Assembly (NCBI GenBank): GCA_963704535.1
Contig: OY969916.1
Span: 6,014,001 to 6,078,000, forward strand
Direction of reading: 5' to 3'
Source: G963704535 sp963704535
Lineage (GTDB): Bacteria; Chloroflexota; Chloroflexia; Chloroflexales; Roseiflexaceae
Length of the DNA: 64,000 bases
Part shown: piece after piece, positions 45,254 through 54,919 of the stretch
Position numbering within the stretch: the first letter of the stretch is position 1
How the letters are laid out: every line of letters starts with the position of its first letter
Notes under the pieces: generated by a model
Told to the model about the DNA's origin: nothing
Seen by the model: the letters and a program-made list of their open reading frames with translations, nothing else
Databases searched by the model: none
Made by a program: the position numbers and the translations under genes

Positions 45254-46330
45254 TCAGGCGAGGTTTTCCTGCATGTCGCGGATCGCGCGCTTCGCATAGA
45301 CCCAGACGGAACCGATCTTGGCCGTCGAGGCAGCTTTATCGAAGACGATCACGAGCATGAAGCGTTGCATGACATCGAAGCAGTAGAGGTCGTAGTGGCT
45401 ACCCTCGTGCATGTACAAAGCCGTGGACTCTTCCTCGCGCAGCATCTGCGAGATCTGGCTGGCCGTCGAGAAGCTTGTCGAGAGCAAAGGCAGCAGGATC
45501 ATGGTTGGCAACCCGGCCGTCATGCCCACCTCGGTCAGGATCATGCCATTCCGGTCGGTGAGCACAATACACTGCGCGCCGACATCCTGCAACAGCGAAT
45601 CCATGCGGGTGCGGATCGGCGTCAGGTGATCGGCGGTCAACACCAGCGGTCCCTGGCGTCGTGTCACTGGCCTTCGGGCTGGGGCGGGCGGCTCCGGTGC
45701 GGGTGCCGGCGGCGGCGTGGGCGGTGGAGCGGGACGCTCCCGGCGCGGGCGTTCCTGCTCCGGCACCAATGCCATCGCCGCGCGTATGCGGCGCGAGCGC
45801 TCCGATTCCTGTGGGCGCGGCGGAGTCGTCACCTCCGCTGCTGGTGCGGGCGTGCTGGGCGCGGGTGTACTTGGCTCTGGTGTGGGGGGCGGTGTGGGGG
45901 GAGGTGCGGATGGCGGTTCCGGCAGCGGTTCCGGCAGCGGTTCCAGCGCAGGTGTGTTTGGCGCGTTCCGTGGATGTCCCAGTGCATCGTAGAGGGCATC
46001 CTGCAAATCATCCGCAGAAAGCGGACCGCTTAAAAAGCGGTACACTCCATGATTGGCTGCCTGCTGAGCTGCATGCCGGTTAGGCTCACGACTCCACAGC
46101 ACCACCTTGGTGGAGACGCCGAAGTTCGGCAAGATCTCTGCCAGATCCATTCCGCTCATGCCAGGCAACTCTATATCGGCCACAATCGCCTCGGGCGGCG
46201 CGTTGCGCACTTCCCACAGTGCGTCGTTGGCCGTGTCAAGCACTTGCACCTCGACGTCGTCGGACATCTGGCCTTGCAACGCTCGTAGTGCTTCATTTTC
46301 GCCGGGTATGATCAGGAGTCGGTAAGCCAT
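45254..46330 (-). CDS. Receiver-like domain plus roadblock/LC7 domain protein
   Basis: A 358-residue protein. Residues 1-118 are a response-regulator receiver fold with Asp (~D53) in IVADIELPGMSGMDL, but the usual N-terminal acidic pair is replaced (LLIIPGENEAL), so phosphorylation may be impaired. A Pro-rich linker (PEPPSAPPPTPPPTPEPSTP and more) joins it to a C-terminal roadblock/LC7 domain (~240-350: LLQDVGAQCIVLTDRNGMIL ... YMHEGSHYDLYCFDV), which in bacteria binds MglA-like small GTPases. Likely links two-component signalling to polarity or motility. It follows the kinase and the 48267 gene in the same direction. Confidence 0.82.
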   Translation of the reverse strand: MAYRLLIIPGENEALRALQGQMSDDVEVQVLDTANDALWEVRNAPPEAIVADIELPGMSGMDLAEILPNFGVSTKVVLWSREPNRHAAQQAANHGVYRFLSGPLSADDLQDALYDALGHPRNAPNTPALEPLPEPLPEPPSAPPPTPPPTPEPSTPAPSTPAPAAEVTTPPRPQESERSRRIRAAMALVPEQERPRRERPAPPPTPPPAPAPEPPAPARRPVTRRQGPLVLTADHLTPIRTRMDSLLQDVGAQCIVLTDRNGMILTEVGMTAGLPTMILLPLLSTSFSTASQISQMLREEESTALYMHEGSHYDLYCFDVMQRFMLVIVFDKAASTAKIGSVWVYAKRAIRDMQENLA

Positions 46331-46378
46331 CGGTCCACTTTACCTTTCCCCACTGAGAAGTTGTTTCTATCGAAATAC

Positions 46379-46484
46379 TCAGAAACTGTCTGAAAAGGCC
46401 TGCGCGCCACTCGCAATCCGTAGTGGAAAGGGATTCTTGAGGGGCGGCCCCCTCAAACTCCCCCTTTTCAGACAGCCTCTCGAT
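46379..46484 (+). repeat. R1 element
   Basis: CAGAAACTGTCTGAAAAGGC at left and CCCTTTTCAGACAGCCTCT at right are inverted; core TTGAGGGGCGGCCCCCTCAA. Lies between the kinase stop and the roadblock gene start. Confidence 0.85.
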
Positions 46485-46576
46485 GAACGTGGCTGCTTTT
46501 GTGAAAGCCTCTGGTAGGTTGTAGTACCTTTTTTAATCAGATCCGGGCTGCCGGCAGAGCCATCTCGCCCGCCTGC

Positions 46577-48251
46577 TTATTCCTGACGATATGGCAGCGC
46601 GAATGAGAAGGTACTCCCCTGCTTCTCGCGGCTCGTGACCCAGATGGCTCCGCCGAGCAGTCCAACTAGCTCCCGCACCAGCGCAAGCCCAAGCCCGGTT
46701 CCGCCGTGATCGCGGGTGAGTGAGTCGGCCACCTGGTAGAAACGGTCGAAGATCCGCTGCTGTTCACGCTCCGGGATGCCGATCCCGGTATCGCGGACCT
46801 CGACGATCACCCAAGGTTGGAGCACCGATGTCGGTCGAGTTCGGGTGGATGACACGGCTTCCGCCGCTATCGAGTGGGCCGGCCGGTCGCAATGAGGTAT
46901 GGACGTCGATCTGGCCGCCCTCGGGGGTGAATCTGATCGCGTTTGAGAGGAGATGCCCTAGGATCAGCAGGATCTTCTCGCGATCACTGAGGAACGTCAA
47001 TGGATCACCCGGCAGATGGGTGGTGAGTTGGAGCCGCCGCTCGGTCGCCGCCGGGCGCATACGCTCGATCGCCTCGGTTACCTGCTCCTGGATGACGATC
47101 GATTCCAGCGCGAGCTGGGCCTCGCCGGTCTCAAGGTGGCGCAGGCTGACCATATCATCGACGATCTCTTTGATGCGCTGCGCGCTATCCATGATCCGCT
47201 GAAGATACTCGCGGCGCTCGCCCTGGCTTTGGTCGCGCACCATCATCGTATAGCCCAGCACAATCGCCAGGGGGGTGCGCAGCTCGTGCGAAGCGATCGA
47301 GATAAACTCGCTTTTCAGCCGATCCAGCTCTTGCAGGCGCTGGTAAGCATCGCCGAGCTGGCCATACAGGTAGGCATTACGCAGCGCGGCTCCGGCGTGG
47401 TTGGCCAGCAGCGAGACCCCCTCCTGGATGCCGGGCCGGAAGATCCCCGGCCGGTCGTCGCAAAGCAACAGCACGCCGTTGATCTCGCCTTGAGCGCGTA
47501 GCGGCACCGCCAGGCCATAGTCCAGCCCGGCGCCATCAAGCCGGCCGAGCGCTATATGGTCGCTCAACAATGGTTGTTTTTCTTCGAGCGCCCGCCGGAC
47601 CAGGTGTTGCCCGCCGTCGAGGAGTTGGGCATTCTCCGGGGAAGGCACGATCGCCGTCAGCATCTGCTGTTCGCCGACGAGTACGAGGAAGCCGGCCCGG
47701 CAATTGGTCTGCTGCATCGTCACACGCAGCAGAATGGCGGTAAGCTCAGATAGCTCCAGGGTCGTGCTGAGCAACTCGCTGCTTTCGTGCAGGTGCTCAA
47801 GCGCGCGCAGGCGCAGGTTATCTTGCAGGAGCGAGCGTTTATGCAGCGCCTGGTCAACCGCGAGCCGGAGTTGCTCCAGCTCAAACGGCTTAGAGAGGAA
47901 GTCGGCGACGCCCCGCTGGACTGACTGATGGAGGTTCTCCATCGACGCGAACCCGGTCATAATAATGACCGCGATCGCCGGGTCGCGCTCTTTGGCGATA
48001 CGGGCAAGGTCGAGCCCGCTCATCCTTGGCATCTTGATATCGGTGAGCAAGAGGTCGAAATTGCGCTCCCCGCGCAGTGCCCGCACCGCCTCATCCGGCT
48101 CATTGGTCGCGACCACCTCGTAGCCGGCGCGCTGTAGCGTGCGCGTACACACATCGCACATATTTTGCTCGTCGTCTACCACGAGGATGCGTGGGACGGC
48201 GCCAGAGCCGGCGAGTGTTGACGGGTTTTGTTTCAGGGCGACCTGGCTCAT
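46577..48251 (-). CDS. Hybrid REC-GAF-histidine kinase (one frameshift)
   Basis: About 558 codons: N-terminal receiver domain (ILVVDDEQN, phospho-Asp D71 in LLLTDIKMPRMSG, Lys in FLSKPFELE), a GAF domain (~155-300), HisKA with H-box FISIASHELRTPLAI, and HATPase with N-box HLLSNAIRFTPEGG; after a +1 shift somewhere in 46830-46880 the frame resumes as VRDTGIGIPEREQ and GGTGLGLALVRELV. No membrane segment, so it is cytoplasmic. A phosphate may pass from an upstream kinase to its REC. It is 15 bases from the hypothetical gene upstream and is probably co-transcribed with it. Confidence 0.85.
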
Positions 48252-48266
48252 GCATTCTCTCGCTGG

Positions 48267-49415
48267 TTAGCTCAGAACCTCGACGGCGCTATGTGGCACA
48301 AGCAGCGCCGAGCCGTTCTCTAGAGTGACCTCGACCGCCGGCGCCCGTACGCGAGATGCCAGCCGCCGCGGCATAGAGGACACCGTGCGCACGGTGGCTA
48401 CCTGGCCCAGGTGCGTGTGATCGAGGAGCCGGACACTCGCCCCAGGCCGAAGCGCCGGTCGTGGGGGCTCCAACTGGATACCGACCGTGCGCGTGGAAAG
48501 CGGAATGACGACCCGCGGTCGCCGCAGTGGGCCGCGCAGCCGTGTCAGGCCTTCGACGAGTGCCTCCTGCCGATCGTGCGACGCAAGCAGCTCGAACAGC
48601 GGCGATGACATCGGGTAGGACCCAAAGCCCTCTGTTACCACCAGGGTCAGGTCGAACTGCTGGCCGGGGCGCTCGGCGGGCAATTGCCAATTTCCATTCG
48701 CCGTACGCCACTCAGCCGTGGAGCCCCATCCCAGAAAGGTCCGTAGCTCCGCCTCGTCGATCCCGCCGACGATCACCCCGCGCACCTGCTCCTGGACCGC
48801 CCGGCGTAGCGCTGCGGCGGTGATGCCGCTACCGCCGATAATGATCGCGTACGCGCTGCGCGCGTCGACCATTTCGGGCACGATCGGTTCCGATGGATCG
48901 GTGACCAGTAGCCGCAAGACGCCGGAGCGCTCGGCGCCAAGGCCGAAGGCGCCATACACCTGCGCCGCCGGCGTCTCGATGCGTACACCCTCGTAGGGCA
49001 TGACTTCCATGACCAGGCCGCGGACGGTGGCCTGCATCTCGTGTACCGATGGGTCGGGGGTGATCGTGACGTAGCCGGTTTCGCTATCGACCGTGGCGAT
49101 GACGCCGCTCACCGGAGCCAGGCAGGTGCGCCCGCCCAGGCTACTGGAGCGCGCCAACACCCCACCCTGAGCAACCTTATTGCCTACCTCGCGCCGCATT
49201 GCGTGGCCAACGGCAGATGGCGTGATCGACAGCGCGCGGGCTACGTTGACGATCTGGGGGATGCCGGGCAAGAATGTGCGCCCGATCACTTCCTCCGGCT
49301 CAACGCGCTGGCCCATACGCACGAGTACCTCCCCTGGCTGCGGCAGGCGGCGATCGATTCGTGCCATCGCGCCGACGATCAGCGGCGGGGTCCCAGTGGG
49401 GAGGTAGAGCGACAT
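48267..49415 (-). CDS. Conserved hypothetical with barrel-sandwich-like N-terminus
   Basis: A 382-residue protein that I do not recognise. The first ~120 residues have repeated short strands (GEVLVRMGQRVEPEEVIGRT ... LAPVSGVIATVDSETGYVTI) resembling a lipoyl/barrel-sandwich hybrid domain but without a modifiable Lys. The middle has a Rossmann-like segment (YAIIIGGSGITAAALRRAVQ ... GVIVGGIDE), and the C-terminus has a small beta-barrel (VRLLDHTHLGQVATVRTV, KOW-like). ATG 49415 begins MSLYLPTG. It heads a minus-strand group with the hybrid kinase and the roadblock protein, suggesting a shared signalling role. Confidence 0.6.
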   Translation of the reverse strand: MSLYLPTGTPPLIVGAMARIDRRLPQPGEVLVRMGQRVEPEEVIGRTFLPGIPQIVNVARALSITPSAVGHAMRREVGNKVAQGGVLARSSSLGGRTCLAPVSGVIATVDSETGYVTITPDPSVHEMQATVRGLVMEVMPYEGVRIETPAAQVYGAFGLGAERSGVLRLLVTDPSEPIVPEMVDARSAYAIIIGGSGITAAALRRAVQEQVRGVIVGGIDEAELRTFLGWGSTAEWRTANGNWQLPAERPGQQFDLTLVVTEGFGSYPMSSPLFELLASHDRQEALVEGLTRLRGPLRRPRVVIPLSTRTVGIQLEPPRPALRPGASVRLLDHTHLGQVATVRTVSSMPRRLASRVRAPAVEVTLENGSALLVPHSAVEVLS

Positions 49416-49453
49416 ATGTAATGTTCTCCGCAACCAGCCTTGAGCTTTGGGCA

Positions 49454-49482
49454 ATTATAGCACAACCAACCCGCTTTCGGAA
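49454..49482 (-). promoter_or_regulatory. Promoter of the signalling group
   Basis: Minus strand TTCCGA (49477-49482), 17-base spacer, extended -10 TGCTATAAT (TATAAT 49454-49459), about 40 bases before ATG 49415. Confidence 0.6.
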
Positions 49483-49611
49483 CCCTTTCCACTCTGCCGG
49501 CAGTTTGTGGTCGCCGGTTGGATTCGCCGCAACAAAATCTCTACAAGTGCCGTCATATGGACAAGAACAAGATAGACTCTAGCTAACAGATACATTTGAA
49601 GGAGCATGACA

Positions 49612-50154
49612 ATGTACAATCCTACGCAACGGCTGATGCGAAGCCGGACCGACAAGGTCATCGCCGGTGTTGCCGGGGGTATCGGGCAATACCTGGCGGT
49701 CGATCCGGTGATCGTACGGCTGGCCTTCGTGGCGCTCTGCTTCACCGGCGTCGGCATCCTATTATACCCGGTGCTCTGGCTGATCATGCCCCTGGAGGGC
49801 CACCAGCGTACCACACTCAGCCAGGCGTTCAACGAAATGCGCCAGCAGACGATACATGTGGGCGAAGAGATCCACGAAGTGTTCGTCGCGCATGGCAGCA
49901 CGCCGCGGCGGCCGCGCTACGACCCGATGACCGGCCAGCCGGTCGATCCGGAGGCCGAGATCCCGATCAATAATGTGAACGCCGGCGACACACCAGTCGA
50001 TGCACAGGCGCGACGCAATCGGATGCTCGGAAGTATCCTGCTGGGCGTCGGTGTCTTTATCCTGATCAGCGCGCTCCCCGGCTTTGGGAAGATTGTGTTT
50101 CCCGTCTTGCTGATCGGCGCGGGCATGTCGCTCCTAAGGCGCCAGGGGGCGTAG
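49612..50154 (+). CDS. PspC-domain membrane protein
   Basis: A 180-residue protein with an N-terminal PspC domain (RLMRSRTDKVIAGVAGGIGQ, LAVDPVIVRLAFVALCF, helix to LYPVLWLIMP) and two further hydrophobic helices at the C-terminus. PspC proteins take part in membrane-stress responses; here there are no PspA/B genes nearby. GAAGGAG is seven bases before ATG 49612, so this start is preferred over ATG 49606. Divergent from the signalling group. Confidence 0.88.
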   Translation: MYNPTQRLMRSRTDKVIAGVAGGIGQYLAVDPVIVRLAFVALCFTGVGILLYPVLWLIMPLEGHQRTTLSQAFNEMRQQTIHVGEEIHEVFVAHGSTPRRPRYDPMTGQPVDPEAEIPINNVNAGDTPVDAQARRNRMLGSILLGVGVFILISALPGFGKIVFPVLLIGAGMSLLRRQGA

Positions 50155-50624
50155 CGCCGCTGCCAGCATGACTCGGTTTGAATATGGGTGAGGGAGACTG
50201 AGGGGCTACCTCCTCAGTCTCTCTTTTTCCCGGAGTCGATGAACGAAAGTTGATTCGTACGTAATCCTGGCGTAATCTTGCCGGGTAGGCGCAAATGATT
50301 GCCGATGGTACACTTGATGGGTCGTAGAGGAGGAGCGCCGATCTAGCTCATCGCATAGCACACCACAGCACAAACCGCAATAGATCCTCTATTATCATAG
50401 CAATCCAGCCCTCTGCTTTGCATAACGCATTCCTCCAGGGTCTGCTTCTCCTCTACGATATTCTGCATACCCCAGAGAGCGCTTCTACTTTACAATGTGA
50501 GTGGGGAAGACTGAGGGGGCTGCCCCCTCAAACCCCCTTTTCCTCAGAACTGTAAAGCTCCAAAGAACCTTGTCTTATCCCCTACCCTTGTCCCAGCATA
50601 CATACTTCTAACTTCTGAAGCAGA
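50155..50624. other. Intergenic region upstream of metH
   Basis: No gene seen. It holds a small R2-like core at ~50185-50240 (GAGGGAGACTGAGGGG), AT-rich unassigned sequence, and the inverted R2 copy listed separately. Confidence 0.5.
50478..50577 (-). repeat. R2 element in minus orientation
   Basis: CTACTTTACAATGTGAGTGG, the core GAGGGGGCTGCCCCCTC, and CTGTAAAGCTCCAAAGAACC then TTGTCTTA match the complete R2 copy read backwards. Confidence 0.8.
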
Positions 50625-50654
50625 TTGACAGCCCTCGGCGCGTCGTGCTATACT
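50625..50654 (+). promoter_or_regulatory. Promoter of the SAM riboswitch / metH transcript
   Basis: TTGACA (50625-50630), 18-base spacer, TATACT (50649-50654). Transcription would begin just upstream of riboswitch stem P1. Confidence 0.85.
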
Positions 50655-50730
50655 GCGCGGCAACAAGTGAAGATTGCTCATCCAGAGGGGTGGAGGGACC
50701 GGCCCGACGAAGCCCCGGCAACCCCCAGAC

Positions 50731-50800
50731 GAATTGAAAATGAACAATTGAGAATTGAGAATGCGGAGTTCTCAATTTTCAATTCTCAATTCTCAATTCC
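50731..50800. repeat. Facing heptamer arrays (TTGAGAA / TTCTCAA) inside riboswitch P3
   Basis: Left arm AATTGAAAATGAACAATTGA then GAATTGAGAAT, right arm TTCTCAATTTTCAATTCTCA and more; loop GCGGAG. The arms pair to form a long P3 extension. Confidence 0.9.
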
Positions 50801-50864
50801 TGACGGGAAGGTGCCAACTCCGGCAGCGCAAGCTGGAAGATGATGTGAGATCGCGATCGAATGT

Positions 50865-50891
50865 CCTCACGCCAGCGCGTGGGGTTTTTTT
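50865..50891 (+). terminator. Riboswitch-controlled intrinsic terminator
   Basis: Stem CCTCACGC/GCGTGGGG (50865-50872 with 50877-50884), loop CAGC, then T7 (50885-50891). Confidence 0.9.
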
Positions 50892-50917
50892 GTTGGTTGT
50901 TTATTCCTTCTACACAA

Positions 50918-50997
50918 TTTGCGTTCGGGTGGGAAACACTGAAGTGAGAGAGAACAAGATCGTGGAGGGCGGCCCCTCCACACCTCCCCTTAATTTA
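50918..50997 (+). repeat. R4 element, right end lost
   Basis: TTTGCGTTCGGGTGGGAAAC at left and the core GGAGGGCGGCCCCTCCACACC match the complete R4 copy at 16169; the right end is missing. Lies in the metH leader. Confidence 0.7.
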
Positions 50998-51014
50998 TCC
51001 AGAAGAGGTACCTC

Positions 51015-54000
51015 GTGACGTACACACATGCGAAGCCGAACTATCTCCAAGCCCTCCAAGAGCGCGTCCTGGTCTTCGACGGCGCGATGGGCACCAGCAT
51101 CGATACCTTCGACCTGACCGCCGAGGACTATGGCGGGGAGCGAACCTACGGCAGCCGCGACTACCTGGTGATCACGCGGCCCGATGTGATCGAGCAGCAT
51201 CCACAGCTCGTTTATGGATGCCGGCTGCGATGTGCTGGAAACCTGCACCTTCCAGTCCACCCGGCTGCGGCTGGACGAGTGGGGGCTGGCCGAGCAGACC
51301 TATGCGATCAACTACGCCGCCGCGCAGATCGCCCGCAAGGTCGCCGACCGCTACGCGGCGCAGGACGGCCGGCCGCGCTACGTCGCCGGCTCGATCGGCC
51401 CGACCGGCAAGCTGCCCTCCTCGGATGACCCGGCGCTCTCCGACGTGACGTTCGACCAGCTCTCGGATATCTTTTATGAGCAGGCCGGTGCGCTGATCGA
51501 GGGCGGCGTGGATGTGCTGCTGGTCGAAACCAGCGTGGACATCCTGGAGGTCAAGGCAGCGCTCGACGGCATTCGGCGGGCCAGGCGCGAGGCCGGGAGC
51601 ACGGTGGCCGTGCAGGCACAGATCTTCCTCGACCTGTCGGGCAAGCATGCTGCTGGGCACCGAGGTGCCGGCGGTGATCGCGACGCTGGAGGCGATGCCG
51701 GTGGACGTGATCGGGCTGAACTGCTCGACCGGGCCGGAGCATATGCGCGAGGCGATTCGCTACCTGTGCGAGCACGCGCGCCTGACCGATCTCGTGCATC
51801 CCCAACGCCGGGCTGCCGCTGGAGGTGGAGGGCGAGACGGTCTACCCAATGGAGCCGGAGCCATTCGCGCGCATTCTGGGCGAGTTTGTGCATGAGTATG
51901 GCGTGAATGTGGTCGGCGGGTGCTGCGGGACCCGGCCGGCGCACATCGCCGCGGCTGCGCGAGGCGGTCGGCCACGACACGCCGCCGAAGGGGCGCGAGA
52001 TCGAGTACATACCGGCGGTCTCCTCGGGCATTAAGGCCATCGGCGCTGCGCCAGGAGCCGGCGCCGACAATGATCGGCGAGCGAGTCAACACGCTCGGCT
52101 CGCGCAAGGTCAAGCGGCTGCTGCTCAAGGATGACTACGACGGTGTGATGGAAGTCGCGCGCGAGCAGGTCGATAGCGGCGCGCACCTGCTCGATGTGCT
52201 GGTGGCGATGACCGAGCGCGCCGACGAGCGCGAGCAGATGGCGACGTTGCTGAAGAAGCTGACGATGAACGTCGAGCTGCCGCTGGTGATCGACACGACC
52301 GAGACCGATGTGCTCAAGGCGGCGCTTGAAGTCTACCCTGGGCGGGCGATCGTCAACTCGGTCTCGCTGGAGGGTGGGCGCGGCGATAAGCTCGACCGGA
52401 CGCTGCCGCTGGTGGCGCGCTACGGCGCCGCGACGGTGGCGATGACGATTGACGAGGAGGGGATGGCGCACACCGCCGAGCGCAAGCTGGCGGTCGCCAA
52501 GCGGATCGCGCAGATCGCCGACGAGGAGTACGGCGTGCCCCACGAGGCGCTGATCTATGACGTGCTGACCTTCCCGATCACGACCGGCCAGGAGGAGTTG
52601 CGGCGGGCGGCGATCGAGACGCTGGAGGGTATCCGGCTGGTGAAGCAGCAGATCCCGGGCTGTTTCACCACGCTGGGCGTCTCGAACCTGAGCTTTGGGG
52701 TGACGCCACACGCCCGCGCCGCGCTCAACTCGGTCTTCCTCTACCATGCGGTCAGGCGGGCCTGGACACGGCGATCATCAACCCGGCCCATATCACGCCC
52801 TACGCCGAGATCTCGCCCGAGCAGATCGCGGTGTGCGAGGACTGTGATCTTCAACCGCCGCGAGGATGCGCTGGCGCGGTTTATCCAGTACTACGAGGAG
52901 AACGTTTCAGCCGACACAGCCGACGCACGGACAGACCCGACCGAAGGGCATGACCGTCGCGCAGCGCCTGCACTGGAAGATCGTCCACCGCATGAAGGAG
53001 GGCGTCGAGGCTGACATCGATACCGAGCTGAAATTGAGAATTGAGACTGCAGAATTGAGCAATGGCGCGACGGATTCTCAATTCTCAGATTCTCAATTCT
53101 CCATTCAGAAACGAGGCGGCGGTCGGCGTCCTGAATGAGGTGCTGCTGCCGGCGATGAAGGAAGTGGGCGACCTGTTCGGCGCTGGCCAGCTGATCCTGC
53201 CGTTTGTGCTGCAGAGCGCCGAGGTGATGAAGAAAGCCGTCGCGCACCTGGAGCGCTACCTCGATCAAGCTGGAGGGCGCGACCAAGGGCAAGGTGGTGC
53301 TGGCGACGGTCTACGGCGATGTTCACGACATCGGCAAGAACCTGGTCAACACGATTCTGTCGAACAATGGCTACACCGTCTATGACCTGGGCAAGCAGGT
53401 GCCGCTGAACACGATCATCGAGAAGGCGGTCGAGGTGAAGGCCGATGCGATCGGCCTCTCGGCGCTGCTGGTGAGCACATCGAAGCAGATGCCGCTGTGC
53501 GTGCAGGAGCTGCACCAGCGCGGGCTCTCGTTCCCGGTGCTGATCGGCGGCGCGGCGATCAACCGGCAGTATGGGCAGCGGATCTCTGTTTGTCGGCGAG
53601 GAGGAGCCCTACGAGCCGGGGGTGTTCTACTGCAAGGATGCCTTCGAGGGCCTGGAGACGATGGATCGGCTCTCGGACCCGCAGGCGCGCTCAGCGTTTG
53701 TCGAGCAGGTCAAGCACGAGGCCGCCGGTGTGCTGCACCAGAAGCAGCGCGGCCGGGTGGCGCTGGCCGAGCTTGGCAAGGCCAGCCTCAATGGCCCGGC
53801 TGCCCGCTCGAATGTGCGCCGCGATGTGCCGGTGCCGGTGCCGCCGTTCTGGGGGCCGCAGGTGGCGACGCGCATCCGGCTGGATGATATCGTCGCCTGC
53901 ATGGACCGCAATGCGCTCTATCGGCTTCAGTGGGGCGCCAAGAACGCCAAGGGCGCCGAGTGGGAGCAGCTGAAAGCTGAGTTCGATCTGCGGGTGCGCG

Positions 54001-54698
54001 ACATGGTGCGCGAGGCCGAGCGCGACGGCTGGCTCCAGCCGCAGGTGGTCTACGGCTACTTCCCGGTTCAGTCCGACGGCCAGGAGCTGGTGGTCTACGA
54101 CCCGGCGTCGCTGGTCGAGACTGGGAGCGGGGGCTGGGGGCCGGAGGCCGGCAAGGGGCCGCTGCCGCGGCCCGCATCGCGGGTGCGCGAGCTGACGCGC
54201 TTTGGGTTCCCGCGCCAGCCGGAGCGCGAGCGGCTGTGCCTGGCCGACTACTTCCGCTCGGTCGATTCGGGCGAGTTCGACATCGCGGCGTTTCAGCTTG
54301 TGACTATGGGGCCACAGGCCGACAAGCTGACCGGGGAACTCCAGGCCTCCGGCGATTACAGCCGCTCCTACTATGTCCATGGTCTGAGCGTCGCGCTGGC
54401 GGAGGCGCTGGCCGAGTACACCAACCAGGTGATCCGGCAGGGGCTTGGCCTGCGGGGCGAGCAAGGCAAGCGCTACTCGTGGGGCTACCCGGCTTGCCCC
54501 GACCTGGAGGATCACGCCAAGCTGTTCGCGATTCTGCCGACCGAGCGTATCGGAGTCACGCTGACCGAGGCATTCCAGCTTGTGCCGGAGCAGAGCACGG
54601 CGGCGATCGTCATCCATCACCCGGAGGCGAAGTACTTCTCGATCGGGTCGGGCAAGGAGCGCGCCGAGGAGGATCTCGTGCAGGTCGCCCGCGGCTAA
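51015..54698 (+). CDS. metH: Cobalamin-dependent methionine synthase (frameshifted)
   Basis: 3,684 bases encoding MetH, which transfers a methyl group from methyltetrahydrofolate via cobalamin to homocysteine. Domains in order: homocysteine-binding (RVLVFDGAMGTSI..., IGLNCSTGPEHM), pterin-binding (PTMIGERVNTLGSRK), B12 cap and B12-binding (GDVHDIGKNL with the cobalt-ligating His, and ADAIGLSALLVSTSKQM), and the SAM-binding reactivation domain (TRFGFPRQPERERLCLADYF ... YSWGYPACPD). Reading frame changes near 51198, 51646, 51788, 51953, 52042, 52753, 52843, 52949, 53266, 53585 and in a repeat at 53031-53107. The net length is a multiple of three. GTG start with GAGGTACC upstream. Controlled by the S-box riboswitch. 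Confidence 0.9.
53031..53107. repeat. Facing heptamer arrays (TTGAGAA / TTCTCAA) within metH
   Basis: AAATTGAGAATTGAGACTGC and TTCTCAATTCTCAGATTCTC arms lie between the pterin and B12-cap coding parts. The frame shifts by one across it. Same unit as in the riboswitch of this gene. Confidence 0.85.
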
Positions 54699-54721
54699 GG
54701 GCCTGTCAAGGAACAACCTCT

Positions 54722-54810
54722 TTTAGAGATTGGAGATTGGAGATTGGAACGCCTCGATCAATCTCCAATCTCCTAATCTCCAATCTCCAATCTCTAATCT
54801 CTAATCTCCG
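54722..54810. repeat. Facing heptamer arrays (GGAGATT / AATCTCC)
   Basis: Left arm three GGAGATT units, loop GGAACGCCTCGATCA, right arm six AATCTCC/AATCTCT units. Lies ~25 bases after the metH stop; the loop resembles that at 56886-56964. Confidence 0.9.
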
Positions 54811-54816
54811 ATCGGC

Positions 54817-54845
54817 TTGACAATAACGCATCCCCCTCGTATGAT
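54817..54845 (+). promoter_or_regulatory. Promoter of the secreted FWxxxGG protein gene
   Basis: TTGACA (54817-54822), 17-base spacer, TATGAT (54840-54845). Confidence 0.8.
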
Positions 54846-54919
54846 AGCGGGCAGCAGAGATCGCAACGCGCCTGACCGTGAGCGTCGGGGTTTGAGCTGG
54901 AACTCGCAGGGAGCGCCCT

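Larger units (their letters stand above)
50662..50891 (+). promoter_or_regulatory. SAM-I (S-box) riboswitch with expanded P3 stem
   Basis: Conserved S-box elements in order: P1 5' strand (GCTCATC), AGAGGGGTGGAGGGACCGGC (P2 start), GACGAAGCCCCGGCAACC, the J3/4 segment GGTGCCAACTCC (50810-50821), P4 CAGCGCAAGCTG, and P1 3' strand GATGATGTGAG. SAM binding favours P1 and the downstream terminator, switching metH off. P3, normally a short stem, is replaced by a ~70-base facing heptamer array. Confidence 0.9.

Noticed and set aside
46577..46855. Separate short HATPase protein
   Set aside because: It completes the kinase begun at 48251 after a +1 shift; alone it lacks the N-box and start signals.
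51015..54698. metH as a true pseudogene or with programmed frameshifts
   Set aside because: Around ten shifts without a common slippery codon rule out programmed frameshifting; intact motifs throughout and an intact riboswitch argue against a decayed gene. Sequence error is favoured.
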